Shown piece by piece: positions 46,992-58,263 of a DNA stretch of 64,000 nt; position 1 is the first letter of the stretch; every line of letters starts with the position of its first letter. Both the position numbers and the translations under genes were made by a program. The notes under the pieces were generated by a model. That model had not been told where the DNA came from. It did not search any database and worked only from the letters and a program-made list of their open reading frames with translations. Origin of the DNA: Hanleya hanleyi (taxonomy: Eukaryota > Mollusca > Polyplacophora > Lepidopleurida > Hanleyidae); NCBI GenBank assembly GCA_036873755.1, contig JAVTVY010010595.1, forward strand, positions 124,001 through 188,000. Direction: 5' to 3'.

Positions 46992-49900
46992 ATGAAGAAT
47001 ATTGCCAGATAGAAGCCATTTTTGCTGCACTTGGGGTGATCGAATTATTGAAATAAATTTATGAATTGGACTGCTTACTATTTCCAGAGTATTATGTGAC
47101 TGAAAAAAAAAATTCTTAAGGTTTTCATTTACTCATGAAATCATAAAATAAATTGAATGAAATAAACTATATTTACAGGACAGGATGGCAGTCGACTGTA
47201 CCTTGTAAATATGGTAGAGGTCACAGTAGGGGGTCTATTCCAGGATTTGATCTAGAATTATCCCGACGATACATATCTCATCAGCAGGTACATGTTAATT
47301 GATTCAATTACTAAGATTGTCATTACAAATCTGGGGTAACTGGGCATGTGCACATGGCGACGTCATGAAAGGTCGCGTGCACCAACTGCCACATTCTGCC
47401 AATTGCTGGTTGATAGTGGGTAAAATCTTGGAAATTAATTTTCCGAGCAACTATATTTTTTTCAGTGGAATTAAATATCTGGAGGCATTCTTCTAGGCGG
47501 TAATGCGTAAGAAAAATTGGCGATTCTGTGAATGTTTGCTATTTTTCAACTCTCATCCTATATAAAAATGTTGAAACCTTCAGGTTTGGTACAAACAGTA
47601 ATTTTGGGAAAGCTAGAGCACAAAATATTTAAATGGTGATGGTCTATTCACCAATGGCCCCCAAACCTTAATTATGGGGCAAAAGTCTTGCTAATTGTCA
47701 TAAATAGAAAATTTTATCATGTAAAATCATAAGTTACACTTCATCAGATTTTATGAAAGCTGTATTCACCAGCGTACGTGGATTTAAAATCTTCTGTTTA
47801 TTTGAGGTCAAAAGGTAAAAGGTCAAGTTACCTGAACAATAATTTGTTCCCATGATTCTGAAGTAAGGGTTAAAGTTACTGAGAAAATCAGCCAAATTGT
47901 TCAGACCCCCAAACTCATCTAGGAGGTCATTTTATTTACCTCACTGATTAGACAAAGAACAATCTTGAATGCCAGGACATTATTGTTGGGTTCAAATGCC
48001 ACTCAAATATATAAGCTTACCATTGCAGTTCCATGTATCAGTTTCGTGCGACGTCATCACAGGGAGCAAAATTGCCTCCATAACCATGCTGCAAGTAACG
48101 GCTGCTGTCGAACTTCATGTGTATGAACAAATTTTAGCTTCTTTATTTTCCTTCACACCAACTGGAAGGCATGGAGCTAAAAAAGCGCGTCTCTCAATTA
48201 CAATGGACCTCACCTTCAATGTTGTTTCATGTGGTTATGCATGCACTATCTTTTGTTAAAGGTGTATATTTGACTGGGGCAGTATTAAACTGTTTACTTC
48301 TCAATAACGTTCTCCTGTATGACTTAGCAAGAGGGGAACAACTCTGAACATTCTAGTCTTGCAAATCCAAAGGAGTTATCTCCATTGAACTAACATTCTA
48401 GTATTTCCCCACATGGTGGCATCATGTGACTTTCCCTTGACCACAGAGATTACCACAGACAATCGAGAAAGATGAGCAAGGACCTCTGTAAATGGTTCTG
48501 GATATATGGATGAACAATGGAATTCACAAAATCTTCATTGCATGCATGGCGAAAGTATACAGTATTAGGTATCATACCACCTTTGTCAGGTGTGGGTCTT
48601 TTAGAATATTGTCTGGTGGGAGAGCAAATTTTGGTTTCAAGCCCATTCCATTATACTAAAAGGGTAAAGGCATCATACCCGGTGTAGGTTCAGATGTGGT
48701 ACATTTAATATCACAACATCCAGCCATAGTCACCAATTTTGATGCCCTTGTCCAAGATACCATTACACATCGTGCATGGTTCCTGCAAATGGTCTATGAT
48801 AATTTGCGGTTACTTTGGGTGATCAACCAAGCTGGAATATAATGAAACATTATCCCCATGGTTGCAGTTCTCAGTAGAGGATGACCAATAGTAGTTCCTG
48901 GAATGATGGTCGACTTCCTTTCTTCCCCTGTAAATTCCTCTCGTCAGTAGCTGGTCATACATTATCAATTGGACTTTGGCTTGGCGTTGAACACTGTAGC
49001 TTTGCAACAGATGGACAATAAGCCAAGGTACATACATGTACAATGCGGTTTAATTGGTCCTCCAGTTGAACATGTCATAAGAAAGTAATATTGACGATGG
49101 ACTGATTTTGGTCAAACCTTTTACTTTCCCCAAATTAAAAGCACACAAATACAGGAAATATATTAAAGTTAAAAATTGACATCATTGATCTAGCACATGT
49201 GCATTCTTATAGTATAGGTATTATCCAGAACCTGATCTGTGCTCATAATCTATGATAAACAGAGATAACAATAACCTTTATATGTTGGACAAGAGCAGAC
49301 TAAATGCTCAGCATATTTCAACAGTTTACAATATATTTCATATAGCACAGGTTGACAGCCTATGAAGACCAATATAATCAAACAAATATAACATAGGGAC
49401 CAGAGTCATAACAAAACAATCAAATGTGGACATATGTGACTGATATAAAACTGACAGCCAGGGGCCTACAGAAGTTATAAATGATAAGATGGAATACTCC
49501 CTCGTTTGGGCCATTTTTTACTATCTGGCGGTCTCCTAGTTCATCATTTTTCAACAGATATTTGTATCTGATACCACTCAAGCCGGTGCTAGGGGTCGTG
49601 TGGTCATTTCCTTTAATGTCCACATGAACATGAACATCTAGAATAGAAGCATGCCTGCGATACAAATCATCACAGGGATCCCTTTTGGTTCTTGTCATGT
49701 TTTTTTAAATATGCAGTCAGTTTAGTTGTCTATGGGGTCATATGACTTCTTGTCAGTATGCCGGCATCATTTTCCACCACCCTTTCAATGTTGCGTTAAT
49801 TCAGGCTTTGATTTCTAAAACATAGATAGGTCAAAGGGACTGTATCACAGTGGGCTAGAGCATCAGCCCTGTTTAGTCAGACATTTGGTATCATAGGAGA

Positions 49901-50428
49901 CATGGGCTCGAGTACAATGAAACGTCTATGTGATATTCCATTTTGGTGATAACCTGCAACACCTTGCTCATGTACATACACATGGCACAGAAAAGACACC
50001 TCACTGGCACTGACATCAATGTTCATTATTATACATCAGAATTTCATGGTCTAAAGTAGGGTGAAATATTTGGCCAAAAAAAGTATCAAAGATTGGTACC
50101 ATCGACATTGTAGACAATACCTTGGTACCAACACCCTGTTAAGTACCAGTCTTGGTCAATACAGAGTCCATGTTTGTAGACCTGGCAGGGCTACTGGCTT
50201 TTTAGGCAATTGAATACAGACACATTTTAGCAGGTGTTCAACAGTGACCCTTTAACAACATTGGAGAAGTGATTCAGTCCTCACAACACCAAGCTTCACC
50301 AAAAACCTCTAGTACAGTTGAGACCCCTGCATGTACATTAGATAGATCAGCTTCAATAAAAACAACAAATAACATATTAGTAATACTATAAAAGCATTAA
50401 ATTCCCTTCTAATAAAACATTAGCCTCT
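46992..50428. other. gene-free stretch downstream of MAT2B
   Basis: AT-rich. Frames at 47969-48259 and 49420-49698 have no recognisable domain and are probably chance. The part nearest 50428 should include the MAT2B 3' UTR; no AATAAA was seen on the minus strand in its first 90 bases. Confidence 0.35.
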
Positions 50429-50692
50429 CTACTTCTTAGTACCAGTATAAAATGGCCGTAAGCATGATTCAATTGCATCTTTGAAAGGAGTTCTTCTCCC
50501 GATGCCAAGAGCTTCAACTTTAGAACAGTCCATGTGTGAATTGTATGGTCTACTGGCCCCCTCTGCTGGTTGTTTATCTGCCTTAATGTGTTTTTTTGGG
50601 AGACCAAACACCTTGGCTATTGTTACAGCCATTTCATACTTTGTCATCATCTCATCGCCGCTCCAGTGAAATATGCCTTGTATGGATTTGTC
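50429..50692 (-). CDS. MAT2B: MAT2B, last coding exon
   Basis: MAT2B is the regulatory beta subunit of methionine adenosyltransferase II, which makes S-adenosylmethionine from methionine and ATP. It is a short-chain dehydrogenase-type NADP(H)-binding protein that modulates the catalytic MAT2A subunit. The exon starts after TTTGCAG (50695-50693) in phase 0 and ends at TAG (50431-50429), giving 87 residues. IFHWSGDEMMTKYEMA, the RPYNSHMDCSKVEALGIG block and RRTPF match the vertebrate protein's C-terminal region in order and spacing. It ends GTKK, a few residues shorter than the human C-terminus. The 50429-50752 open frame continues into the intron; the splice acceptor and homology decide the true start. 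Confidence 0.92.
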   Translation of the reverse strand, partial: DKSIQGIFHWSGDEMMTKYEMAVTIAKVFGLPKKHIKADKQPAEGASRPYNSHMDCSKVEALGIGRRTPFKDAIESCLRPFYTGTKK

Positions 50693-51487
50693 CTGCAAAC
50701 AAAAGAGAAAAGAGTTATTTCTGAGAAAGATGGATATGTACATGGATGACATAATTGAAAATTCTGGAATAGATATAAATTCATACTATTATTTAACACA
50801 CTTTCAAAATGAAGCAAATCATAAGACTTTTGTAGACTTCTATTTTATCTTCAAATATACATAATGTAACATACTGATCAGTGAGTGTGTGTGTTTGAGA
50901 AAGCAAGATCATAAGACTTTTGTAGACTTCTATTTTATTTTCAAATATACATAATGTAACATACAGATCAGTGAGTGTGTGTGTTTGAGAAAGCAAAATC
51001 ATAAGACTTTTGTAGACTTCTATTTTATCTTCAAATATACATAATGTAACATACTGATCAGTGAGTGTGCGTGTTTGAGAAAGCAAAATCAGAAGACTTT
51101 TGTAGACTTCTATTTTATCTTCAAATATACATAATGTAACATACAGATCAGTGAGTGTGTGTTTGAATAGGATTTTAAAGTCACTTTCAATAAATTTGCA
51201 GTCATCTCACGATGATCCGCCACATTATCCTGACACCAGGTGAACCAGTCCTTGATCTATCCTCTTTCTGTTGAGCACCAAGCGAGGAAGATAAAAATCC
51301 ATTTTTAAAGTCTTTGGACATACAGATCAGACTGAGCTTGGACATTGTATTTTGTTGGCTCAAATTGTAACTCCAAGGAGCATGCACACAATTTGTAGGA
51401 TACTGGATGTTGCCCCAATGGCTGACAAATATACAAATGCTGGTGATAAATCCTTGATTCACCTCTTTGAGTGATAAATGTACCAAC
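50693..51487 (-). other. MAT2B: MAT2B last intron, with a 90-bp tandem array
   Basis: The donor CAG|GTTGGT at 51488/51487 and the acceptor TTTGCAG at 50693 bound it. It is phase 0, 795 bases, and contains the four-copy 90-bp array. Confidence 0.85.
50815..51168. repeat. tandem array, 4 x 90 bp
   Basis: Units start at 50821, 50911, 51001 and 51091 (ATAAGACTTTTGTAGACTTC ... CATAATGTAACATAC, then GATCAGTGAGTGTG). Few differences separate the copies. The minus-strand 97-codon frame through it is a by-product of the period. Confidence 0.95.
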
Positions 51488-51681
51488 CTGGAGTCTCTTG
51501 CCAGCTAGTTCCCTCACAACATGAGCAACATCACTGCAGAGTGTGGGGTAACGCTTCTCATGGTCAGACATAACACAGCTATGTTTGGTGTCCATCACTT
51601 TATCAAAGAGGGCTGATACGGCACTCTCTCCCAGACTGGTCACATGACCATACAAAATAGGAACCCGAAGTACACCAAATT
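51488..51681 (-). CDS. MAT2B: MAT2B, penultimate exon
   Basis: 194 bases between the acceptor TTTTTTAG (ending 51682) and the donor CAG|GTTGGT. Two bases complete a split Glu codon, then 64 codons follow: FGVLRVPILYGHVTSLGESA, FDKVMD and YPTLCSDVAHVVRELAGKR. This lines up with RIPILYGEVEKLEESA ... HVKDVATVCRQLAEKR of the human protein. The start phase (needs one base from upstream) matches the single G left by the exon at 54028. The segment is part of the sugar-nucleotide-reductase-like fold C-terminal to the Tyr/Lys pair. Confidence 0.92.
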
Positions 51682-51782
51682 CTAAAAAACAATGTTAAGG
51701 ATAAAGACTGATACCTGGTAACATTAACTACTTTTTTGGGGAAGGGAGCAGGGAGAGAGGGCATAAAACTCTGTGATACCGG

Positions 51783-52114
51783 TATACCAAAGTGAGTGAG
51801 TGAATAGAATTCAACGTCAATTTCAACAATATTTCAGCTACATTGTGACGAACCAACTAGGCACCACCCAGCCAAGTTGTGTTCCTTCTCCAAAGAAGAA
51901 ATCTTTGAAGCAGCATGGAACCATCCACCCTCCATCCACCCTATAAAACACTGAGGACAGTGCACAAGACACAGACAGGATGCTTACATGGTGCAATAAA
52001 AACAAGTGATATTACAGTGCTAGACATCACATTATCAAGTTTCTGCTTTTCAGCAAAATGCATTGAAGCAATAGGAACCCGTGCCCACCAAACCACCCGC
52101 CTGTGATATACCAA
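51783..52114 (-). mobile_element. SINE, 316 bp, 8-bp target duplication
   Basis: TATACCAA at 51783-51790 and 52107-52114 flanks the insert. On the minus strand it ends in TTCACTCACTCACT. It carries the same hairpin (CAAAGAAGAAATCTTTG, about 51891-51907) and the same TTTCAACAATATTTCAGCTA block as the 39688 copy, so it is the longer version of that family. The 5' 200 bases contain a degenerate GGGTTC-like box B candidate near 52076-52081. A functional polymerase III promoter is doubtful. Confidence 0.75.
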
Positions 52115-52533
52115 GCCTGTTCATGTGTTTCTTTGAGGTAGAAGTTCTGCTTGACTTAAGTTGTGGATGACAAATAGATTTAAAGTTGGTGTAAAATTAG
52201 TAAACCCAGTTAATAGTCCTACACAAGTTGTGAGCTAGAGCATCCATGAAGTATGTATGCCCTTAGAGGGAGCTAGGAAAGTATGCAAAAACAAATTAAT
52301 GCGCCCTATATATGTTATTCCCATAAATTATTTGTGCTGATCGAAGAATTTTCCTGTATAATATTTTGTATGAAAGGAGTGAATCATTGTGAATGATAGG
52401 TTGTCAAGTTTTTGTCGAACCAATATACCTGATATTACAGTGAAACCTGCGTATATTGACCATGCTTAGGACCATATAAGGTTGGTTGTAACAGGATTCT
52501 GCTTTATAAATGTTCAAAATACTTTGAATTCAA

Positions 52534-53390
52534 ATATTGGGACCATGGATAATGTGGTTATGTAGAGGTTGATCGTTTACCCAGGTGACAATATTGGGAC
52601 CATGGATAATGTGGTTATGTAGAGGTTGATCGTTTACCCAGGTGACAATATTGGGACCATGGATAATGTGGTTATGTAGAGGTTGATCGTTTACCCAGGT
52701 CACAATATTGGGACCATGGATAATGTGGTTATGTAGAGGTTGATCGTTTACCCAGGTGACAATATTGGGACCATGGATAATGTGGTTATGTAGAGGTTGA
52801 TCGTTTACCCAGGTGACAATATTGGGACCATGGATAATGTGGTTATGTAGAGGTTGATCGTTTACCCAGGTGACAATATTGGGACCATGGATAATGTGGT
52901 TATGTAGAGGTTGATCGTTTACCCAGGTGACAATATTGGGACCATGGATAATGTGGTTATGTAGAGGTTGATCGTTTACCCAGGTGACAATATTGGGTGG
53001 TTATGTAGAGGTTGATCGTTACCCAGGTCACAATATTGGGACCATGGATAATGTGGTTATCGTAGGTGAGGATAATGTGGTTATCGTTTACCCAGGTGAC
53101 AATATTGGGACCATGGATAATGTGGTTATGTAGAGGTTGATCGTTTACCCAGGTGACAATATTGGGACCATGGATAATGTGGTTATGTAGAGGTTGATCG
53201 TTTACCCAGGTGACAATATTGGGACCATGGATAATGTGGTTATGTAGAGGTTGATCGTTTACCCAGGTCACAATATTGGGACCATGGATAATGTGGTTAT
53301 GTAGAGGTTGATCGTTTACCCAGGTGACAATATTGGGACCATGGATAATGTGGTTATGTAGAGGTTGATCGTTTACCCAGGTGACAATAG
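52534..53390. repeat. minisatellite, about 15 x 57 bp
   Basis: Unit ATATTGGGACCATGGATAAT + GTGGTTATGTAGAGGTTGATCGTTTACCCAGGTGACA, period 57, nearly perfect copies. A rearranged stretch lies at 52995-53090, where units are truncated and partly repeated (GTGGTTATCGTAGGTGAGG). The minus-strand 104-codon frame is a by-product of the period. Confidence 0.95.
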
Positions 53391-53586
53391 TTACAGGTTC
53401 CTCTGTATAATAGTTTAATCTAAACCAGGTCAGAATACATCACAGATCTGATAGTTCTGGATCCATGTAGGTTCTGTGCGAGTTACTTTATGGAACCTAC
53501 ACATTATTTCTTATTGAAAGGCTGAATGGAAAACTAAGAGGAAAAGGTTGCGATGGGTTACCATGGATGTAATACAGAGGACCAGG

Positions 53587-53835
53587 GTGAGTGAGTGAGT
53601 GAATATGATTTAACGTCGCTTTCAACTATATTTCAGTCATATTACGATGTTGGGTCATACTCTTTTTCACACCCGGGAACCACACGGGTGGGGTCCTATT
53701 CCTTTTCACACCGGGAACCCCACAGGTGCCTCAGTTATTTGCCTCTTACGACAAGCTCGCTGAGGAGCTGAGGTTTATTCTTACCATGACCTGCGGTGTG
53801 CACAACGACATCCCAGGTCAATCCCCGGAAGCCCC
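53587..53835 (-). mobile_element. SINE-like repeat with (CACT)n tail
   Basis: Begins GTGAGTGAGTGAGTGAATATG, then TTTAACGTCGCTTTCAACTATATTTCAG as in the other SINE copies. It differs beyond that (CCCGGGAACCACACGGGTG, TTGCCTCTTACGACAAGC). The last block is common in mollusc dispersed repeats. No target duplication was found and the left end is approximate. Confidence 0.6.
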
Positions 53836-54027
53836 ACGGAGCTACAGGGAACCAAAACTCAGGTTCCATCTATTACTGAACTATTCTGGCCTGAATATAA
53901 ATTAAAGAACAACCAATTCACCCTCATTTCAAAAGGGGCTTTAAAGGAAATTTTCTATGGCCTGAGTGTATAAAAGGACTTCTTAAAATCATCTTTGAGA
54001 GAGAGAGAGAGAGAAACTGAATATTAC

Positions 54028-54180
54028 CTTTGCTGACTTGTAGTGTTATTTGTTCTCCTTCATATTTACTCTGCCCATACTTGTTGAGAGGGTTAGGTGC
54101 ATCCCCCACTTTATATGGTGGTGATTTACCATCAAACACATAATCTGTGCTGATATACAAAACCCAGGCCCCCAGCTCCG
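54028..54180 (-). CDS. MAT2B: MAT2B, internal exon with the YxxxK motif
   Basis: 153 bases from TTTCAG (54186-54181) to AAAG|GTAATA. ELGAWVLYISTDYVFDGKSPPY and PNPLNKYGQSKYEGE match IYISSDYVFDG ... NLYGKTKLDGE of human MAT2B, including the Tyr-x-x-x-Lys pair of extended short-chain dehydrogenases (YGQSK). Two bases start the exon and one base ends it, so it begins and ends inside codons and fits the next exon's phase. About 135 N-terminal residues, including the Gly-rich nucleotide-binding loop, are encoded further upstream. They were not found between here and the right end. Confidence 0.92.
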
Positions 54181-54294
54181 CTGAAACTCAAGGGAGAACA
54201 AAGATTAAAGAAGCAATATCACAAATAACTATGTCATTACATAATTCAGAACTACAAACCTTTATAAGGTTTCAATAATTCAATCAAGGACTTC

Positions 54295-55020
54295 TGATGA
54301 ATGCGGGACTTGCACAATACACGGTTCCGGCCTCGGCCGCTAGGATCGCCTTTGTCTTTATTTCCGTTTTATCCCACTTCTATCGTCTTGCTAGGCACAA
54401 CTGAGTAGGCTGGCCGATCGTTTCGCTTGGACGCGGAGCAGCCGATAACTCTCCGTAATAACCACCGCCAAGCCGCCAGGATCGCGGCGAGCGACATTTT
54501 ATGTGGTTGATTTATATGATTTTAAGTTCAATACTGGATATAATCGATAGAAATCTGTCGTAGTTTATTCGATTGTGCCGCCATATTCGTTAGCAATGGT
54601 GAAAGACAAATATGCCGAATATAAAACGGGCCCGTGGGATGATTGAATTTGAAATAGTATAAACGTTTCCGTTCCGGGTCGTTTATATTTTGGAAACATT
54701 CAAGGAATTCCTGTAGGTAAGCAAAACCCTATATCGCGAGATATCATGCAGGTCATTGTCATTTGAACTCTGCTAAAGTCAATAAATACCGCGACGTCGG
54801 CATTAGCTGACAATGGGTTTAAATGTGTATTCATGCCAGCATGCTGTACAGGAGAGCTCCAGCTGTTAGATCTCAGCGGGAATGGAGCTTTCAAAGTTGC
54901 CCTGAAAGACCAGCTCAGTGTCTAGCAGATGATAGAAGTGAGATAAAATGGAAATAAACACAAAGGCGATCCTAGCGGCCGAGGCCGGAACCGTGTATCG
55001 TGCAAGTCCTGCATTGATAA
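54295..55020. mobile_element. TIR element, 714 bp
   Basis: Inverted arms of about 95 bases, 54301-54398 and 54917-55014 (GGACTTGCAC, TACACGGTTCCGGCCTCGGC, CGCTAGGATCGCCTTTGT), nearly identical. Possible 6-bp target duplication TGATGA / TGATAA at 54295-54300 and 55015-55020. The GC-rich centre has no transposase. A 16-codon frame from ATG at 54597 (MVKDKYAEYKTGPWDD) is the only coding-like item. It is a MITE of unknown superfamily, inside the presumed MAT2B intron. Confidence 0.75.
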
Positions 55021-55046
55021 CCACTTAAGGATATTTAATAACAAGC

Positions 55047-55120
55047 ATTCTGAGAACCCCAACATCTCACCTTTCGGGGTCATCCGCCAAAGGTGCAGCA
55101 GTATTGAAAGCATACATGTA
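55047..55120 (+). repeat. dispersed family R177, left flank of the long copy
   Basis: Matches 25078-25155 (CCCCAACATCTCACCTT and GCAGCAGTATTGAAAGCATACATG). Here it is followed by the 31-bp array and then the 177-bp monomers, where the short copy goes directly to the monomers. Confidence 0.65.
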
Positions 55121-55194
55121 GAGCAAACAATAAGGTCTGGAATAGGTGATGTGGTACAGACAATAATGTCTGGAATAGATTATCTGGTACAGAC

Positions 55195-56375
55195 AATAAC
55201 ATGTCCCATGTGGGATTACTGGCAAAAGTTAATCCCATGTAGGATGGATAGGTCAGTGCCGTTGGATTACTGGTACATAGGGCAGTCCAGTGTGAGATTA
55301 CTGCTGGATAGTTCAGTCCCATGTGAGATTACTGCTGGATAGGCCAGTCCTGTGTAGGATTACTGCTGGGTGGACCAGTCCCATGTTATTACTGATGGAT
55401 AGTCCCCTGTGGGATTACTGCTGGATAGTTCAGTCCCAAGTGGGATTACTGCTGGATAGGCCAGTCCTGTCTGGGATTACTGCTGGATAGGTGAGTCTCG
55501 TATGCGATAAATGCTGGATAGGACAGTCCCGTGTTGGATTACTGCTGGATAGTTCAGTCCCAATTACTGCTGGATAGGCCAGTCCTGTGTAGGATTACTG
55601 CTGGGTGGACCAGTCCCATGTTATTACTGATGGATAGTCCCCTGTGGGATTACTGCTGGATAGTTCAGTCCCAAGTGGGATTACTGCTGGATAGGCCAGT
55701 CCTGTCTGGGATTACTGCTGGATAGGACAGTCCCGTGTGGGATTACTGCTGCATAGGCAGTCCCGTGTGGGATTACTGCTGCATACGGCAATCCCGTGTG
55801 GGATTACTGCTGCATACGGCAATCCTGTGTGGGATTATGGCTGAGGAGGCCAGTCCCGTGTGGGATTACTGCTGGATAGGCTAAACCTGTGTGGGATTAC
55901 AGCGGAATAGGTCAGTCCCATGTAAAATTATGGCTGGATAGATCAGTGCCATGTGGGATTACTGCTGCAAATTGCAATCCAGTATCATATTACATCTGGA
56001 TAGGTCAGTCCCATGAGAGATTACTGCTGCATAAGCCAGTCCCGTGTGGAATTACTGCTGGATAGGCCAGTCCCATGTGGGATTACTGCAGGATAGTTTA
56101 GTCCGGTCTGGGATTACTGCTGGACAGGTCAGTCCCGTGTGGCATTACTGCTGGATAGGCCAGTGCCATTGGGATTACTGCTGGATAGGTCAGTCCTGTG
56201 TGAGATTACTGATGAATAGGCCAGTCCCAAATGGGATTACTGCTGGATAGACCAGTTCGGTCTGGGATTACAGCTGGATAGGTCAGTCCTGTATGGCAAT
56301 ACTGCTGGATAGGCCAATGCGATTTGGGATTACTGCTGGATAGGTCAGTCCCGTGTGGGATTACTGCGGGAGAGC
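55195..56375. repeat. minisatellite, about 36 x 31 bp, variable
   Basis: Consensus GTGGGATTACTGCTGGATAGGCCAGTCCC + GT. Units differ by 1-5 bases and small indels, much more diverged than the other arrays. A block at 55311-55467 recurs at 55541-55697 as a higher-order duplication. Confidence 0.9.
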
Positions 56376-56559
56376 TGTGACCTAGGAAAACATGAAACAT
56401 ATCCACCAAGTTTTATAATCATCCCACGAAAGGTTCAACAAACTTTCCATGTACAGACCTACCTGTAAATTTTTGCCCAACAAAAACCGTATCAATGGAA
56501 AGATACGAAGTCTAAACTGCAATAATTAGGAAAAAAATTCATATTTAATGTCATATTTC

Positions 56560-57635
56560 TTAAATTGCACATGCACATTTTTGAATCACATTGAACTTGG
56601 GTAGCAAGTGTCAAACTCATCCAATGAAAGCTGACAGCTTCAGAAAACTTTCCATGTACAGATGTACATGTATATACATGTACATTATTATTGGCATATT
56701 AAGATAAAACCCTCAAAATTTGAACAAAAATTAATATTTCATCTCCTAAATACCACAGGTACATCTTCTAATCATAAGAAACATGTGTACCAAGTTTCAT
56801 AACCATTTGATGACAGCTGACAACTACAGCAAACTGTGGTGTACAGATCTACATGTGCACTTCAGCTAAACGCAAAACTCAATCATTTGCCATAAGTTGG
56901 AGAAAAATTAATATTTCATCTCAAAAATAGCACAAGTAAATCCTCCAATCATAAGAATCATGTGTACCAAGTTTCGTAATCATCCAATGAGAGCTGACAA
57001 CTGCAGCAAACTTATCATGTACATGTATATGTACAATTTACCTAAACAGAAAACTCATTCACTTGCCATAATTTGGAGAAAAATTAATATTTCTTGTCAA
57101 AAAGAGCACAGGTACATCCTCTACTCATAAGAAACATGTGTACCAAGTTTCATAATCATCCAATGACAGCTGACAACTGGAGCAAACTTACCATGTACAT
57201 GTGTATGTACAATTTACCTAAACAGAAAACTCATTCATTTGCCATAATTTGGAGAAAAATTAATATTTCTTGTCAAAAATAGCACAGGTACACCCTCTAA
57301 TCATAAGAAACATGTGTACCAAGTTTCATAATCATCCAATGACAGCTGACAACTGGAGCAAACTTGCCACGTACATGTATATGTATACATGTAGAGGCCT
57401 ACATGTACAATTTACCTAAACAGAAAACTCATTCATTTGCCATAATTTGGAGAAAAATTAATATTTCTTCTCAAAAATAGCACAGGTACATCCTCTTATC
57501 ATAAGAAACATGTGTACCAAGTTTCATAATCATCCAATGACAGCTGACAACTGGAGCAAACTTACCATGTACATGTGTATGTACAATTTACCTAAACAGA
57601 AAACTCATTCATTTGCCATAATTTGGAGAAAAATA
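56560..57635 (+). repeat. ~177-bp satellite, about six units
   Basis: Monomers contain ATAGCACAGGTACATCCTCT, ACATGTGTACCAAGTTTCAT, CCAATGACAGCTGACAACTG and CATTTGCCATAATTTGGAG. GGTACATCCTC-type starts lie near 57112, 57289 and 57485. The third-to-last unit is extended to about 196 bases by ACATGTATATGTATACATG. The array stops inside a unit at 57635, where DIRS copy 2 begins. Confidence 0.9.
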
Positions 57636-57808
57636 ATAAATTTACATGTAATTTTTACATTTTTAAACTGAAACTTACCTTACTGACATATGCGTTCGTG
57701 TGCAAACACGGACTAACAAGTGAAGAAATTAAAACAATAGCACAGTTCATTTCCCGCCTAATCACCCACGCCAGCACTCAATCACAATAGATCTCCACTT
57801 CTTACTCT
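57636..57808 (+). repeat. DIRS copy 2 inverted terminal repeat (3' end of element)
   Basis: Outer 53 bases (57636-57688) are the exact reverse complement of 57855-57907. Inner part TAGATCTCCACTTCTTAC (57789-57806) is the complement of the last bases of the window (63981-64000) with one extra T there. Confidence 0.85.
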
Positions 57809-57854
57809 TAAATGTAAAGATCCCAAGCGGGGAGGTCGGGTGGGACCATTACTC

Positions 57855-57952
57855 TGTCAGTAAGGTAAGTTTCAGTTTAAAAATGTAAAAATTACATGTA
57901 AATTTATTATATTTTTTACACAGTGAAACTGACCTTACTGACATATGCGAGA
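57855..57952. repeat. DIRS copy 2 internal complementary region
   Basis: The left half (57855-57907) is perfectly complementary to the outer end 57636-57688. The right half (57908-57952, ACCTTACTGACATATGCG) resembles the terminal-repeat text at 57677-57694 and should be complementary to the missing right outer end. Same layout as copy 1 at 7208-7303. Confidence 0.8.
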
Positions 57953-58263
57953 ATCCCAAAGCAGGACGGAGGGAAGTCAAAGTGACAGCGACTAATGGCG
58001 TGAGGACTAGACGGAAGTCAGCAAGAGACTTCATGCTGGCCATAAAACTTAAATAAGAATAGGCTTCCATAAAGACTCAATAGTGACAGGGTCATATAAC
58101 GGTATCGTAGACACTGTCCCTATAGTAAGCCCAGACCTCCCAGGCTCATCGGCGCTGACATAATGGAAGTTATATACACGTGCCCCCCCCCCTTTTTTGA
58201 AAGAAAGTTTTTTATGAGGAAACGTGTTCTTACCATTAAAAACCGATAAAAACACACAGGCCT

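Larger units (their letters stand above)
51682..54027 (-). other. MAT2B: MAT2B intron, 2.3 kb, SINEs and 57-bp array
   Basis: Phase 1 intron from AAAG|GTAATA to TTTTTTAG. It holds a SINE at 51791-52106, a 15-copy 57-bp array, a second SINE-type repeat at 53587-53835 and a (GA)n tract at 53997-54013, close to the donor. Confidence 0.85.

Noticed and set aside
49420..49698. 92-codon minus-strand ORF downstream of MAT2B
   Set aside because: No domain, no splice-site support; may be chance or non-coding exon sequence.
52957..53271. 104-codon repeat ORF on the minus strand
   Set aside because: By-product of the 57-bp array inside a MAT2B intron.
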